Shown piece by piece: positions 16,494 to 26,429 of a stretch of DNA of 37,453 nt. Each line of letters begins with the position of its first letter. Positions within the stretch are counted from its first letter, which is position 1. Location: the NCBI GenBank assembly GCA_903970465.1, contig CAJCIO010000115.1, forward strand, positions 1-37,453, in the 5' to 3' direction. This stretch comes from Gammaproteobacteria bacterium (GTDB lineage Bacteria; Pseudomonadota; Gammaproteobacteria; Pseudomonadales; Pseudomonadaceae). Position numbers and translations under genes: made by a program. The notes below the pieces were generated by a model. The model saw nothing but the letters and a program-made list of their open reading frames with translations. It did no database searches and was not told the DNA's origin.

Positions 16494-17437
16494 CGGAGCT
16501 TCTCCGCCACGCGCATGACCGCACTGCGCGAGCGCGGGTTGGCCTTGAGCTCGGCCTCGGAGGCGAACTGCGGCTTGCCGTGGACCTTGATCTTCGGCAC
16601 GAACGCTTCGAACCGCACCGGCAGGTTGCGCGGCAGATTGTCGGCCTCGCCCTTGGACAGGCGACGCATGAAGAGTTTGACGATACGGTCTTCGAGCGAA
16701 TGGAAGCTGATGACGACCAGGCGCCCGCCGACTTCCAGCGCGTCGAGTGCCGCTTCGAGGCCCGCCTCCAGATCACCCAGTTCGTTGTTGACGTGGATAC
16801 GCAGCCCCTGAAAGGCGCGTGTGGCCGGGTTCTTGCCCTTTTCCCAGGCAGGGTTGGCGACCTTGAGCACTTCGGCCAGGTCACCGGTGCGCAGGAAGGG
16901 CTCTGCTTCACGACGCAGCACGACGGCGCGGGCCATGCGCCGGGCGAAACGCTCTTCGCCGTATTCCTTGAAGACCCGGGCGATTTCTTCTTCCGGCGCC
17001 TGGGCGATGAACTCGGCGGCACTGACGCCGCGTGTCGGGTCCATGCGCATATCCAGCGGGCCGTCGTTCATGAAACTGAAACCGCGCTCGGGGTCATCGA
17101 GCTGGGGCGACGACACACCAAGGTCCATCAGCACGCCTTGCACCTTGCCAGCCAGACCTTGCTCGGCGATAACCGCCGCCATTTCGGCAAAGCTGCGCTG
17201 CACAATGACAAAGCGGCCGTCTTCGGCCGCCAGCGCTTGCCCGGTGGCAATCGCTTGAGGATCCTTGTCGAACCCTAGCAGGCGGCCATCGGGCCCGAGC
17301 TTGGAGAGCAGTAATCGACTGTGCCCACCGCGGCCGAACGTGCCATCCAGGTAGCAGCCATCGACGCGCACGTCCAGAGCCTCGACAGCTTCGTCGAGCA
17401 GCACGGTGATGTGGTTAAAGCCGCTATCTATAGTCAC
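16490..17437 (-). CDS. rsmH: 16S rRNA (cytosine(1402)-N(4))-methyltransferase
   Basis: RsmH (MraW) is the SAM-dependent methyltransferase that makes N4-methylation at C1402 in the decoding centre, acting with RsmI on the same base. The 315-residue protein has the N-terminal [13 protein letters not shown], the SAM-binding [16 protein letters not shown], the [22 protein letters not shown] motif and the C-terminal [27 protein letters not shown] block. It overlaps the mraZ stop by 4 nt (start at 17437, mraZ ends at 17434). The 3' end and stop lie in the upstream copy of a 39-bp duplication shared with ftsL. Confidence 0.97.
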
Positions 17438-17889
17438 AGAATCAAATCACGCAGTTCAGCGGGCATCGCGCCCGGTCGTTGTATGGCTTCCAGGTCCGCT
17501 GCCGCAACAGCGTTCCAGGCGTCTTCGTCCCACAATTGAAACTTGTTCAGCTGGCCGACCAGCATGGTGCGCTTGTCGAGCTTGGCGTATTCGCGCAAAC
17601 GCGGAGGCACCAGGAAGCGACCACTGCCGTCGAGTTCGAGATCCACCGCATTACCAATCAGCAAACGCTGAAGGCGACGGGCTTCGTCATCGAACGACGG
17701 CAACTTGCTCAACCTGGCTTCAATAATTTCCCATTCATCTAGCGGGTAGACGCAAAGGCACGGGGAGACGGTATCGATCGTGATCACCAACTGCCCGGAA
17801 CTACGCGAATTCAGCTCGTCACGGTACCGGCTCGGCATAGCGAGACGACCCTTGGCATCGAGACTGATTGCATTCGCTCCGCGAAACAC
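17434..17889 (-). CDS. mraZ: Transcriptional regulator MraZ
   Basis: MraZ is the AbrB-fold DNA-binding protein that controls the dcw operon by binding repeats in its own promoter. The 151-residue protein has the two tandem MraZ half-domains: [24 protein letters not shown] at the N-terminus and the second repeat [25 protein letters not shown] around 80-110, each with the conserved DxxGR loop. The start is GTG at 17889, preceded by a GGGG-containing ribosome binding site. It is the first gene of the cluster; matching GTGG boxes lie 35-65 nt upstream. Confidence 0.96.
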   Translation of the reverse strand: MFRGANAISLDAKGRLAMPSRYRDELNSRSSGQLVITIDTVSPCLCVYPLDEWEIIEARLSKLPSFDDEARRLQRLLIGNAVDLELDGSGRFLVPPRLREYAKLDKRTMLVGQLNKFQLWDEDAWNAVAAADLEAIQRPGAMPAELRDLIL

Positions 17890-17924
17890 AGTTGCGTTTC
17901 CCCTTTTTTACTCTTTTACGTCCA

Positions 17925-17954
17925 AAAAACCCACTTTGTGCCACTTTTCTCCAC
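17925..17954 (-). promoter_or_regulatory. MraZ operator: three GTGG boxes at 10-bp spacing
   Basis: On the minus strand, GTGGAGAAAA, GTGGCACAAA and GTGGGTTTTT follow each other directly, one per helical turn, between the -10 element and the mraZ start; a weaker fourth unit (TGGACG) comes next. MraZ proteins are known to bind direct repeats of this type with 10-bp periodicity. The assignment to MraZ is inference from motif and position. Confidence 0.75.
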
Positions 17955-17962
17955 TCGCGCAC

Positions 17963-17992
17963 ACTATAGGAACCCGCCTGCCACACCGTCAA
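17963..17992 (-). promoter_or_regulatory. Sigma70 promoter of the dcw cluster (Pmra)
   Basis: On the minus strand TTGACG (17992-17987) and TATAGT (17968-17963) are 18 nt apart, directly upstream of the GTGG operator boxes and about 75 nt from the mraZ start. This is the best promoter match in the left half of the window. Confidence 0.75.
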
Positions 17993-18087
17993 GGCGCGTA
18001 CGTGACGAAAAGCCTTACAGATCGGAGATTTACAACGCATTTGGAATACAAAATGGCAAAAAGGAGGGGATTTTGGGATAACAACGT

Positions 18088-18133
18088 TTGATAAATCAGG
18101 CAACTAGCGGCCAAAGTTAAAGTGATTTATCAA
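18088..18133. repeat. 11-bp perfect inverted repeat in mraZ-rnpB gap
   Basis: TTGATAAATCA at 18088-18098 is the exact reverse complement of TGATTTATCAA at 18123-18133, with 24 nt between. The gap from 17890 to 18210 otherwise holds only the mraZ promoter and operator; no gene is seen in it. The repeat has no adjacent T tract, so it is not an obvious terminator; it could be a protein site. Confidence 0.6.
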
Positions 18134-18210
18134 GAGTAAGAATTTTTCAGGATTACGACGAGGGGTAACGGACTGGCGTTTTGCCAAGGAAGCGGGGAAA
18201 AAGAGGTGGA

Positions 18211-18568
18211 GAGTCGATCTGTAAGCCGGGTTCTGTCGAGGACAGTCATTCCTCTACGGTGGCCATCACTGGACACCTTTAGCAACCTACCCGGTTCCAA
18301 CGCGGGCCGCGCCATATGGAACCCTATTTGGTCTTGCTCCGAGTGGGGTTTACCTTGACCACGAACTGTTGCCAGCCGCGCGGTGCGCTCTTACCGCACC
18401 TTTTCACCCTTACCGGCGCCGAAGCGCTTAGGCGGTTATTTTCTGTGGCACTTTCCGTAGGCTCACGCCCCCCAGGTATTACCTGGCACTCCGCCCTATG
18501 GAGCCCGGACTTTCCTCCCCCCTCTTTTGCAGAACAAAAGAAGGCAGCGACTGTCCGATCGACTCTCC
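18211..18568 (-). ncRNA. rnpB: RNase P RNA (type A)
   Basis: The catalytic RNA of ribonuclease P, which removes tRNA 5' leaders. On the minus strand the conserved 5' part GAGGAAAGTCCGGGCTCC, the central GAAAGTGCCACAGAAA and the 3' part GAACCCGGCTTACAGATC are all present in order. The ends pair with each other (AGAGTCGATC near 5', GATCGACTCT near 3'; the P1 helix). Open frames across this segment are spurious. Its place between mraZ and rsmI matches Pseudomonas. The ends are estimated to within a few bases. Confidence 0.95.
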
Positions 18569-18575
18569 GCCGAGA

Positions 18576-18604
18576 AGATTAACGGCAGCACGCCTCAAGA
18601 ACAA
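18576..18604 (-). promoter_or_regulatory. rnpB promoter
   Basis: On the minus strand TTGTTC (18604-18599) and TAATCT (18581-18576) are 17 nt apart and the -10 ends 7 nt before the inferred 5' end of the RNase P RNA. Confidence 0.65.
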
Positions 18605-18660
18605 GCTTTATCGCGGCGTGAGGGGCTGTGCGGGCAGCGGCTATTCGCCACGCCTCAAGG

Positions 18661-18691
18661 TGTAGCGAGGGGGCCTTGGCTCCTGGCTACA
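18661..18691 (-). terminator. Hairpin after rsmI stop (REP-like or terminator)
   Basis: TGTAGC at 18661-18666 pairs with GCTACA at 18686-18691, with a GC-rich inner stem (GGGCC/GGCTCC). It starts 3 nt after the rsmI stop. There is no good T tract, so it may be a degenerate REP hairpin acting as an attenuator between rsmI and rnpB. Confidence 0.45.
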
Positions 18692-18694
18692 GGG

Positions 18695-19564
18695 TCAAAC
18701 CTTCTGTTTTTCCAGCGCAACCTGATACAGCAGGTTCTTGCGCACGCCAGTGATTTCCGCCGCCAGCGCCGCCGCGCGCTTGAGAGGCATCTCCTTGAGC
18801 AACAGGTCAAGGATACGCAGCACTTCGGTACTGACGGCCTCGTCACTTTCGGGTGCGGTCCAGCCCGCCACCAGCACTACACACTCGCCACGCTGCTGAT
18901 TGCTGTCACCCTCGACGAAGGCGCGCAGCTCGGCCATCGGCAAGCCCTTGAGGGTTTCGAACGTTTTGGTCAGCTCCCGTGCCAGCAACGCCGGGCGCTC
19001 AGGGCCGAACACCTGCTCCATGTCTTGCAGGCATTCGAGAATGCGGTGCGGCGCTTCGTAGAAAATCAGCGTGCGCGGCTCTTCGCGCACCTGCTCGAGG
19101 CGAGCCTTGCGCCCGGCAGTCTTGGCGGGTAGAAAACCTTCGAAGATGAAGCGATCGGACGGCAGCCCGGCCGCCGACAGCGCGGCGATCAGGGCACAGG
19201 CACCCGGGACTGGCACCACCGGTACACCGGCAGCCCGTGCCTGGCGAACCAGATGATAACCGGGGTCGGAGATCAACGGCGTGCCGGCATCGGAGATCAA
19301 CGCCACGCTGTCGCCCGCCAGCAGCCGGGTAATGAAACGGCTGCCCTCTTCGCGCTCGTTATGCTCATGGCAGGCCGCTAACGGCGTCTCGATGCCGAAA
19401 TGCTGCAACAGGCGGATGGAGTGACGCGTATCCTCGGCCGCGATCAGGGCCACGTCGGCAAGCACCTTCAGGGCTCGCGCACTCATGTCATCAAGATTGC
19501 CGATGGGCGTCGCCACTACATAAAGTGTGCCAGTCGTGGAATTCAAAGCGCCCGTCACAGTCAC
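18695..19564 (-). CDS. rsmI: 16S rRNA (cytidine(1402)-2'-O)-methyltransferase
   Basis: RsmI is the SAM-dependent tetrapyrrole-methylase-fold enzyme that 2'-O-methylates C1402, the base also modified by RsmH. Motifs: GTLYVVATPIGNLDDMSARAL at the N-terminus, IAAEDTRHSIRLLQHFG, and LISDAGTPLISDPGYHLV with the GTP/D loop. The GTG at 19564 gives 289 residues (MTVTGALNSTTG) and has an AAGG ribosome site 8 nt upstream. A longer frame up to 19672 passes through a TACAAT -10 element at 19601-19596, so transcripts probably begin downstream of the upstream ATGs. Divergent from lpoA. Confidence 0.93.
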   Translation of the reverse strand: MTVTGALNSTTGTLYVVATPIGNLDDMSARALKVLADVALIAAEDTRHSIRLLQHFGIETPLAACHEHNEREEGSRFITRLLAGDSVALISDAGTPLISDPGYHLVRQARAAGVPVVPVPGACALIAALSAAGLPSDRFIFEGFLPAKTAGRKARLEQVREEPRTLIFYEAPHRILECLQDMEQVFGPERPALLARELTKTFETLKGLPMAELRAFVEGDSNQQRGECVVLVAGWTAPESDEAVSTEVLRILDLLLKEMPLKRAAALAAEITGVRKNLLYQVALEKQKV

Positions 19565-19773
19565 AGCACACACCTTATGGTTTGGCAAAAGACCCATTGT
19601 ACCGTCTTGCGCGCGCCGGTCGACACTCGATACGACGAGGGCTGCGGTCATCTGGAGATGTTTTGCAACCACTGGCCCGATGCATGAAAGCTTTCACACC
19701 AGTAACATCGCGCCCAGGCCAGTGCTTGGGTACAATTGCCCGCCTAAACCGAACCGGTATCAGGAAGATCTAA

Positions 19774-21552
19774 ATGATTGCTTGCCTACGGCTGCTGACC
19801 GCCCTTTGCCTCGCTGCCTTGCTGGCCGCCTGCGCCAGCTCCCCGTCATCGACACTGGGTGAACTGCCACGCACGCCGGATGCGAGCATCGAACAACTTC
19901 TCGAAAAAGCCACCACCGCCAAGCCGGAAGAAGCCGCCTTATTGCGCCTCAGCGCCGCCGACCAGGCTTCGCGCCAGGGCGATCCCGCCCGCGCCACGCA
20001 AATCCTCGGCACGGTGCCGCTGGACTCGCTCAAGCCGGCCCAGCAGATTTTCGCGGTAACCCTCAGCGCCGAGCTGGCCATGACCCGCAATGACTTCAAG
20101 GCCGCCCTGAGCAGCCTCAATCATCCAAGCATGAGCCATCTGGCCGAGCTGCCGGTAGAACAGCAGATCCGCACCTCGACCGTGAAGGCAAAGGCTCTGG
20201 AAGCCGACAACCAGACCCTGGCCGCAGCCCGTGAGCGAATCTTCATCGCCCCGATGCTCAATGGCGCCGAGGCCGCGACCAACCAAGAGGCCATCTGGTC
20301 ACTGGTCATGGCCCTGCCTCCCGAGCAATTGCAGGCCACCAGCAACGACGACCTCGGTGGCTGGCTGAGCCTGGCCCAGGCAGCCAAGACCCCAGGCACC
20401 CTGCAGCAACAGCAGGCCGCCATCGACAACTGGGTCGCCCAGCACCCCAACCACCCTGCCGCCAAGCAGTTGCCCCAGCAACTTGTAACCATCAAGAACC
20501 TCAAGAGCCAGCCGCTGGACAAGATTGCCTTGCTGCTGCCGCAACAGGGCCAGCTGGTGTCCGTCGCCCGCGCTTTGCGTGAAGGGTTCATGGCTGCGCA
20601 ATTCCAGGCGCAGCAGAGCGGACAGAAAGTTCCCGCCATCGAGATCTACGACAGCTCGCGCATCACCTCCATGGATGATTTCTACCGCCAGGCCCAGGCA
20701 GCCGGCGTACAGCTGGTAGTCGGACCGCTGGAGAAGAACCTGGTCAAGCAGCTCAATGGCAAACCGCAACTGCCCCTGCCTACCCTCGCCCTCAACTACA
20801 GCGACTCGGCCCAGGCCGGGCCCCCACAGTTGTTCCAGTTCGGCCTGGCGGCTGAAGACGAAGCCCACGAAGTGGCCCGTCGTGCCCGTGCCGACGGCCT
20901 GCACAATGCCGCAGCCATGGTGCCGAAGGGCGAATGGGGGGATCGCGTACTCGCGGCTTTCCGCCAGGACTGGGAAGGCGGTGGCGGCAAGATCATGGCC
21001 GTTGAGCGCGTCGACCAGCCAGTAGCCCTCGCCAACCAGATCGCCGAGATGTTCCAGCTGCACGGCGCAGGCAATACCACCGGTGCCACGCCCACCCGCC
21101 GCCAGGACATCGACTTCATCTTCCTCGCTGCCACGCCGCAGTTGGCGCAGCAGATCAAACCGACCCTGAATTATCAGTACGCGGGTGACGTACCTGTCTA
21201 CGCCACTTCCCACGTGTATAGCGCGAGCGGCGACCAGGCACAGTACAACGACATGGCTGGCGTGCGTTTCTGCGAAACGCCTTGGCTGCTGGACACCGGC
21301 AACGCGCTACGCCAGCAAGTCGTACGCCAGTGGCCACAGTCAGCCGGCAGCCTCGGCCGCCTCTACGCTATGGGCGCCGATGCCTATCTGCTCGCGCCGC
21401 GCCTGGATCAGCTCAAGGCCCTGCCAGACAACCGCGTCGACGGCCTATCGGGCAGCCTGAGCATGACTACCAGCCAGCGCATCGAGCGTCAGCTGCCTTG
21501 GGCACAATTCGACGGCGGGCAGGTCAAGCGCCTCCCCGATACGCCGCGCTGA
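19774..21552 (+). CDS. lpoA: Penicillin-binding protein activator LpoA-type lipoprotein
   Basis: LpoA-family (LppC) outer-membrane lipoproteins activate the bifunctional synthase PBP1a from the outer membrane. The 592-residue protein begins with a lipoprotein signal peptide and lipobox (LLAAC, Cys20), followed by an N-terminal helical TPR-like part (about 30-250) and a C-terminal periplasmic-binding-protein fold (about 255-585; KIALLLPQQGQLVSVARALREGFMAAQ, DSSRITSMDDFYRQAQAAGVQLVVGPLEKNLVKQL). An AGGAAG ribosome site precedes the ATG. It begins an operon with yraN, gmhA and dolP. Confidence 0.92.
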   Translation: MIACLRLLTALCLAALLAACASSPSSTLGELPRTPDASIEQLLEKATTAKPEEAALLRLSAADQASRQGDPARATQILGTVPLDSLKPAQQIFAVTLSAELAMTRNDFKAALSSLNHPSMSHLAELPVEQQIRTSTVKAKALEADNQTLAAARERIFIAPMLNGAEAATNQEAIWSLVMALPPEQLQATSNDDLGGWLSLAQAAKTPGTLQQQQAAIDNWVAQHPNHPAAKQLPQQLVTIKNLKSQPLDKIALLLPQQGQLVSVARALREGFMAAQFQAQQSGQKVPAIEIYDSSRITSMDDFYRQAQAAGVQLVVGPLEKNLVKQLNGKPQLPLPTLALNYSDSAQAGPPQLFQFGLAAEDEAHEVARRARADGLHNAAAMVPKGEWGDRVLAAFRQDWEGGGGKIMAVERVDQPVALANQIAEMFQLHGAGNTTGATPTRRQDIDFIFLAATPQLAQQIKPTLNYQYAGDVPVYATSHVYSASGDQAQYNDMAGVRFCETPWLLDTGNALRQQVVRQWPQSAGSLGRLYAMGADAYLLAPRLDQLKALPDNRVDGLSGSLSMTTSQRIERQLPWAQFDGGQVKRLPDTPR

Positions 21553-21938
21553 TGCCGGCACCGCTTTCCTCGCCACAGAGCAGCCAGCGCAGGGGCCAGC
21601 AAGCCGAGCAGTGGGCCGAACGCCACCTGCTCGAGCATGGCCTGCACACCCTGTTCAGGAATTGGCGCTGCAATCGAGGTGAGCTGGATCTGGTCATGGT
21701 TGATGGCGATACAGTAGTATTCGTCGAAGTTCGCTATCGCCTCCATTCACAATGGGGCGGAGCGGCGGGTAGCGTCGATGCCGGCAAGCGTAAAAAGCTG
21801 GTATTGGCCGCCCAGTATTTTTTGTTGCAAGAACCGCGTTGGGCCGATGCCCCCTGCCGGTTCGACGTGGTCGCCATTGAAGGCAGCGATCCTTCGACAG
21901 CAGGTCTCAATTGGCTGAAAAATGCTTTCGAGAGCTGA
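21552..21938 (+). CDS. yraN: YraN / UPF0102 family nuclease-fold protein
   Basis: The ATG shares one base with the lpoA stop (TGATG), giving 128 residues. The protein has the UPF0102 core: GQQAEQWAERHLLEHGLHTLFRNWRCNRGELDLVMVDGDTVVFVEVRYR, which keeps the acidic residues of the PD-(D/E)XK endonuclease fold (Glu in GELDLV, E-V-R/K in VFVEVRYR). Function in the cell is not established for the family; a DNA repair or recombination role is often guessed. The neighbouring lpoA and gmhA order is conserved in gammaproteobacteria. Confidence 0.9.
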   Translation: MPAPLSSPQSSQRRGQQAEQWAERHLLEHGLHTLFRNWRCNRGELDLVMVDGDTVVFVEVRYRLHSQWGGAAGSVDAGKRKKLVLAAQYFLLQEPRWADAPCRFDVVAIEGSDPSTAGLNWLKNAFES

Positions 21939-21982
21939 TGCGCGATGTTCGCCACACCCCTTTTCATACTTACGACTTCTAA

Positions 21983-23244
<1,262 letters not shown>

Positions 23245-23262
23245 CAGCCAGGCTAGCGGCAC

Positions 23263-23297
23263 AAAAAAAGGCGCCCCCTTGGGGTCGCCTTTTTTAT
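23263..23297. terminator. Bidirectional terminator between dolP and sspB
   Basis: AAAAAAAGGCGCCCC pairs with GGGGTCGCCTTTTTT around a short loop. Both strands read a GC stem followed by T residues, which fits convergent dolP (plus) and sspB (minus). Confidence 0.85.
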
Positions 23298-23313
23298 TCG
23301 AGCCAGATTACCG

Positions 23314-23745
23314 TTACTTGACCACTTTCAAGCTCGGCCGTCCGGTGGGGCGCGGTGGCTGACCATCAGGCGGTGGCACATCATCGTCGGAATCAATCGC
23401 TTCCGCGAAATCGACTTCTTCCTCATCGATATCCGACACTTCCAGGTCGAACACCATGCCCTGGCCGTTCTCGCGAGCATAGATACCGAGAATTGCACCG
23501 ACCGGCACGAACAGGCTGTGCGGAACACCGCCAAAGCGTCCCTCGAAGCTCACTGCGTCGTTATCCATATGCAAATGGCGCACGGCACTGGGCGATACGT
23601 TCAAGACAATCTGGCCATCGCTGGCGAAGCCCTGAGGGACTTGCACCTCAGCGAAATCGGCATTGACCAGCATGTGGGGTGTGCAATCGTTATCCACGAT
23701 CCACTCGTAGAGCGCTCGCACAAGATAGGGACGACTGGAGTTCAT
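23314..23745 (-). CDS. sspB: ClpXP protease specificity-enhancing factor SspB
   Basis: SspB is the adaptor that delivers ssrA-tagged proteins to ClpXP. The protein begins MNSSRPYLVRALYEWIVDNDCTPHMLVNAD, has the globular ssrA-binding core (QIVLNVSPSAVRHLHMDNDAVSFEGRFGG, VPVGAILGIYARENGQGMVF), then an acidic, Pro-rich flexible linker and the C-terminal ClpX-binding tail GRPSLKVVK. Two adjacent ATGs exist; the second (23745) has better spacing from AAGGAG. It is 143 residues and follows sspA by about 16 nt. Confidence 0.95.
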   Translation of the reverse strand: MNSSRPYLVRALYEWIVDNDCTPHMLVNADFAEVQVPQGFASDGQIVLNVSPSAVRHLHMDNDAVSFEGRFGGVPHSLFVPVGAILGIYARENGQGMVFDLEVSDIDEEEVDFAEAIDSDDDVPPPDGQPPRPTGRPSLKVVK

Positions 23746-23763
23746 CATGGCTCCTTGGAAAAC

Positions 23764-24381
23764 TTAACGCATTTCACGTTCGGCGGCTGAGAGACTCGCC
23801 TGGAAAGCCTCTCGGGCGAATTGGCGATCCATGTAATCGAGCAGTGGCTTGGCAGGCCGCGGCAGCTCGATCCCCAGAATGGGCAGGCGCCAAAGTATGG
23901 GTAATAGACAGCAATCTACAAGACTTTGCTCATCACTCAAGAAAAACGGCTTGTCTGCGAACAGCGGAGAAACCCCGGTGAGGCTCTCGCGCAGCTCTTT
24001 GCGTGGCTGCACTCGCGCACTTTCTTTGCTGCGCGGGTCGAGGATGGTGTCGACCAGGCCACACCAATCGCGCTGGATGCGGTGCATCAGCAAACGGCTA
24101 TTGGCGCGAGCGACAGGATAAACGGGCAGTAACGGCGGGTGCGGGTAACGCTCGTCGAGATACTCCATGACGACTGTCGACTCGTACAGCGCCAGGTCTC
24201 GATCAATCAGCGTCGGCACACTGCCGTAGGGATTCACTTCGATCAACTTGGCAGGCTGACGCCCAGCCACGACATCGATGATCTCGGCGCTGACACCCTT
24301 CTCGGCCAGCACAATGCGCACTCGGTGAGAATAGTGGTCGGCGGGGTCGGAGTAACAGGCCAACCGATTGGTCACGCCCAT
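23764..24381 (-). CDS. sspA: Stringent starvation protein A
   Basis: SspA is a GST-fold protein that binds RNA polymerase and affects stationary-phase and virulence gene expression. The ATG at 24381 ([30 protein letters not shown]) is preceded by a strong GAGGAGG and gives 205 residues; the frame stays open 43 codons further upstream but without similarity. The thioredoxin-like half ([37 protein letters not shown]) and the helical C-terminal half are complete. Forms an operon with sspB. Confidence 0.95.
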   Translation of the reverse strand: MGVTNRLACYSDPADHYSHRVRIVLAEKGVSAEIIDVVAGRQPAKLIEVNPYGSVPTLIDRDLALYESTVVMEYLDERYPHPPLLPVYPVARANSRLLMHRIQRDWCGLVDTILDPRSKESARVQPRKELRESLTGVSPLFADKPFFLSDEQSLVDCCLLPILWRLPILGIELPRPAKPLLDYMDRQFAREAFQASLSAAEREMR

Positions 24382-24570
24382 GGCGGTCCTCCTCGCGTAT
24401 AAAAATAATGGATCTGCAAATACGAACGCGCCCGCGATCGCCCCTGGCATGACCCGGATCGACCCCAAGCGATGAGCAGCAAGGGGCTTCCCATCAGGTG
24501 GTCGATTCATTGGTCATTGCACGGAGACGCCCGAGGGCGCGCGCAACAGGGGCTGAATATTACAGCAATT

Positions 24571-25221
24571 TCAACGCACATCCCTCCAGTATTCGCGCTT
24601 GAGCATGAAAGCGAAGCCCAGGAACACCAGAAGGTATGACAGAACGTAAATACCGATCCGCTGGCTCTGCACCTTGACCGGGTTGGCGGAGTACGCCAGA
24701 AAGCCCACCAAATTCCTCACCTTGGCATCGAACTGCGCAGGTTCCAGACGAGCCTGTAACGGTTCCAGCACGTTGGGCATGCCGACATCGGGCAGCACAT
24801 GGTTGTTCACACCCCAGGGCCGAGTCGCATCCGGATAGAAACCGCGCAGGTAGCCATACAGCCAGTCGTTGCCGCGCACTCTCGCGACCAGGGTCAGATC
24901 CGGCGGCGCGACACCGAACCAGAGCTTGCCATCGCTTGCCCGCAGGCTACTGGTCATGGGATCGCCGATCTTGGCACCGGTTAATACCAACTCCTTGAGC
25001 ATTTGCTCATGAGAGATGCCCAGATCATCGGCGACCCGCTCGTAGCGCTGAAATTGCGTGCTATGACAGCCCATGCAGTAGTTGACGAACGTACGCGCGC
25101 CATCCTGCAGCGCCGACTTGTCCGCCAGGTCAATATCGACTCGTTCCAGCGGCGCCCCCTGCGCCAGCACCACAGCCGGGCTCAGACACATCAGGCATGA
25201 CAGCAATATGACCTTGATCAT
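24571..25221 (-). CDS. petC: Cytochrome c1 of the bc1 complex, short form
   Basis: Cytochrome c1 takes electrons from the Rieske protein and passes them to cytochrome c in the periplasm. From the ATG at 25221 (4-nt overlap with petB, ATGA) it has 216 residues: signal peptide (1-20, ending VVLAQG), haem-binding CMGCH, the axial Met region VLPDVGMPNVLEPL and a C-terminal membrane anchor (IGIYVLSYLLVFLGFAFML). Remembered Pseudomonas homologues are about 260 residues and carry a roughly 40-residue, Cys-containing insert right after the Met region; here VLEPLQARLEPAQFDAKV runs straight through, with no stop or frameshift. All functional motifs remain. Confidence 0.92.
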   Translation of the reverse strand: MIKVILLSCLMCLSPAVVLAQGAPLERVDIDLADKSALQDGARTFVNYCMGCHSTQFQRYERVADDLGISHEQMLKELVLTGAKIGDPMTSSLRASDGKLWFGVAPPDLTLVARVRGNDWLYGYLRGFYPDATRPWGVNNHVLPDVGMPNVLEPLQARLEPAQFDAKVRNLVGFLAYSANPVKVQSQRIGIYVLSYLLVFLGFAFMLKREYWRDVR

Positions 25222-26429
25222 AAGGTCACCCGCTCTGGCACAGGCCGAGTGCGTTCCCGACGGGTATAGAACGGCATCGCCATGAAGTAGGCGAAATATA
25301 CCAAGGTGCACATTCGAGACAGTAGCGTACCCAGCGGCGTTGGCGCCTGCGCGCCCAACGCCCCCAGCACCACGAACGCCACGCAGAACAACGCCAGCGC
25401 CACGCGACTGATCCAGCCTTTGTAGCGCATGGACTTGACCGGACTGCGATCCAGCCACGGCAGCACGAACAGCACGGCGATCGCCCCACCCATGGCGATC
25501 ACCCCTAGCAACTTGTCGGGAACGGCGCGCAAGATCGCGTAAAAGGGCGTGAAGTACCATACCGGGGCAATATGCTCCGGGGTCTTGAAGGCATTGGCCT
25601 GCTCGAAGTTGGGCGCCTCGAGAAAGTACCCACCCATCTGCGGAAAGAAAAATACCACCGAGCAGAACACCAGCAGGAAAATGGCCACGCCCAGCAGGTC
25701 CTTGACCGTGTAATACGGATGAAAAGGAATCCCGTCGAGCGGCCGCCCTGCCTCATCCTTGTGCCGTCTGATATCGATGCCGTCCGGGTTGTTGGACCCA
25801 GCATGGTGCAAGGCCAGGATATGCAGCACCACCAGGCCCGCGATCACGATCGGCAAGGCGATCACGTGCAAGGCGAAGAATCGATTGAGGGTGATGCCCG
25901 ACACCAGGTAATCGCCGCGAATCCACTGCGCCAGCTCGCCCCCAATCAACGGGATGGCGCCGAACAGCGAAATGATCACCTGCGCGCCCCAATAGGACAT
26001 CTGCCCCCATGGCAGCAGGTAGCCCATGAACGCTTCAGCCATGAGTGCCAGGTAGATCAGCATGCCGAAGATCCACACCAGCTCCCGGGGTTTCTGATAA
26101 GAGCCGTAGAGCAGGCCGCGGAACATGTGCAGGTAAATCACGATGAAAAATGCCGAGGCCCCGGTCGTGTGCATATAGCGCAGGATCCAGCCGTAGGGCA
26201 CGTCGCGCATGATGTATTCGATCGAGGCAAAGGCACCCTCGGCCGTCGGGGTGTAATTCATGGTCAGCCAGATGCCGGTCAGGACCTGATTGACCAGTAC
26301 CAGCAATGCCAACGAGCCGAAGATGTAAAAGAAATTCAGATTCTTCGGCACGTAGTAGTGGGTCAGGTGCTCACGAATCGTCTTGATGACAGGCAGGCGT
26401 GCATTCACCCAATCCATCAACTTGCCCAT
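25218..26429 (-). CDS. petB: Cytochrome b of the bc1 complex
   Basis: Cytochrome b is the eight-helix membrane subunit carrying the two b haems and both quinone sites. The 403-residue protein has the haem-ligand histidines in IRYMHTTGASAFF-type (LRYMHTTGASAFFIVIYLHMFRG) and FFALHVIALPIVIAGLVVLHILALHHAGSNNP, and the Qo-site PEW-type motif here as TPEHIAPVWYFTPFYAILRAVPDKLLG. The C-terminus TRPVPERVTL is as in other Pseudomonas. It overlaps petC by 4 nt and starts at the petA stop. Confidence 0.95.
   Translation of the reverse strand: MGKLMDWVNARLPVIKTIREHLTHYYVPKNLNFFYIFGSLALLVLVNQVLTGIWLTMNYTPTAEGAFASIEYIMRDVPYGWILRYMHTTGASAFFIVIYLHMFRGLLYGSYQKPRELVWIFGMLIYLALMAEAFMGYLLPWGQMSYWGAQVIISLFGAIPLIGGELAQWIRGDYLVSGITLNRFFALHVIALPIVIAGLVVLHILALHHAGSNNPDGIDIRRHKDEAGRPLDGIPFHPYYTVKDLLGVAIFLLVFCSVVFFFPQMGGYFLEAPNFEQANAFKTPEHIAPVWYFTPFYAILRAVPDKLLGVIAMGGAIAVLFVLPWLDRSPVKSMRYKGWISRVALALFCVAFVVLGALGAQAPTPLGTLLSRMCTLVYFAYFMAMPFYTRRERTRPVPERVTL

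Noticed and set aside
18316..18582. Plus-strand open frame over the RNase P RNA
   Set aside because: The sequence is the conserved rnpB RNA on the other strand.
19685..19696. Palindrome TGAAAGCTTTCA upstream of lpoA
   Set aside because: Only 12 bp, no second copy and not clearly placed relative to a promoter; left as chance.
25222..25560. N-terminal extension of petC to 25560
   Set aside because: The added residues are an out-of-frame reading of the petB 3' end; the ATG at 25221 has a signal peptide and an ATGA overlap with petB.
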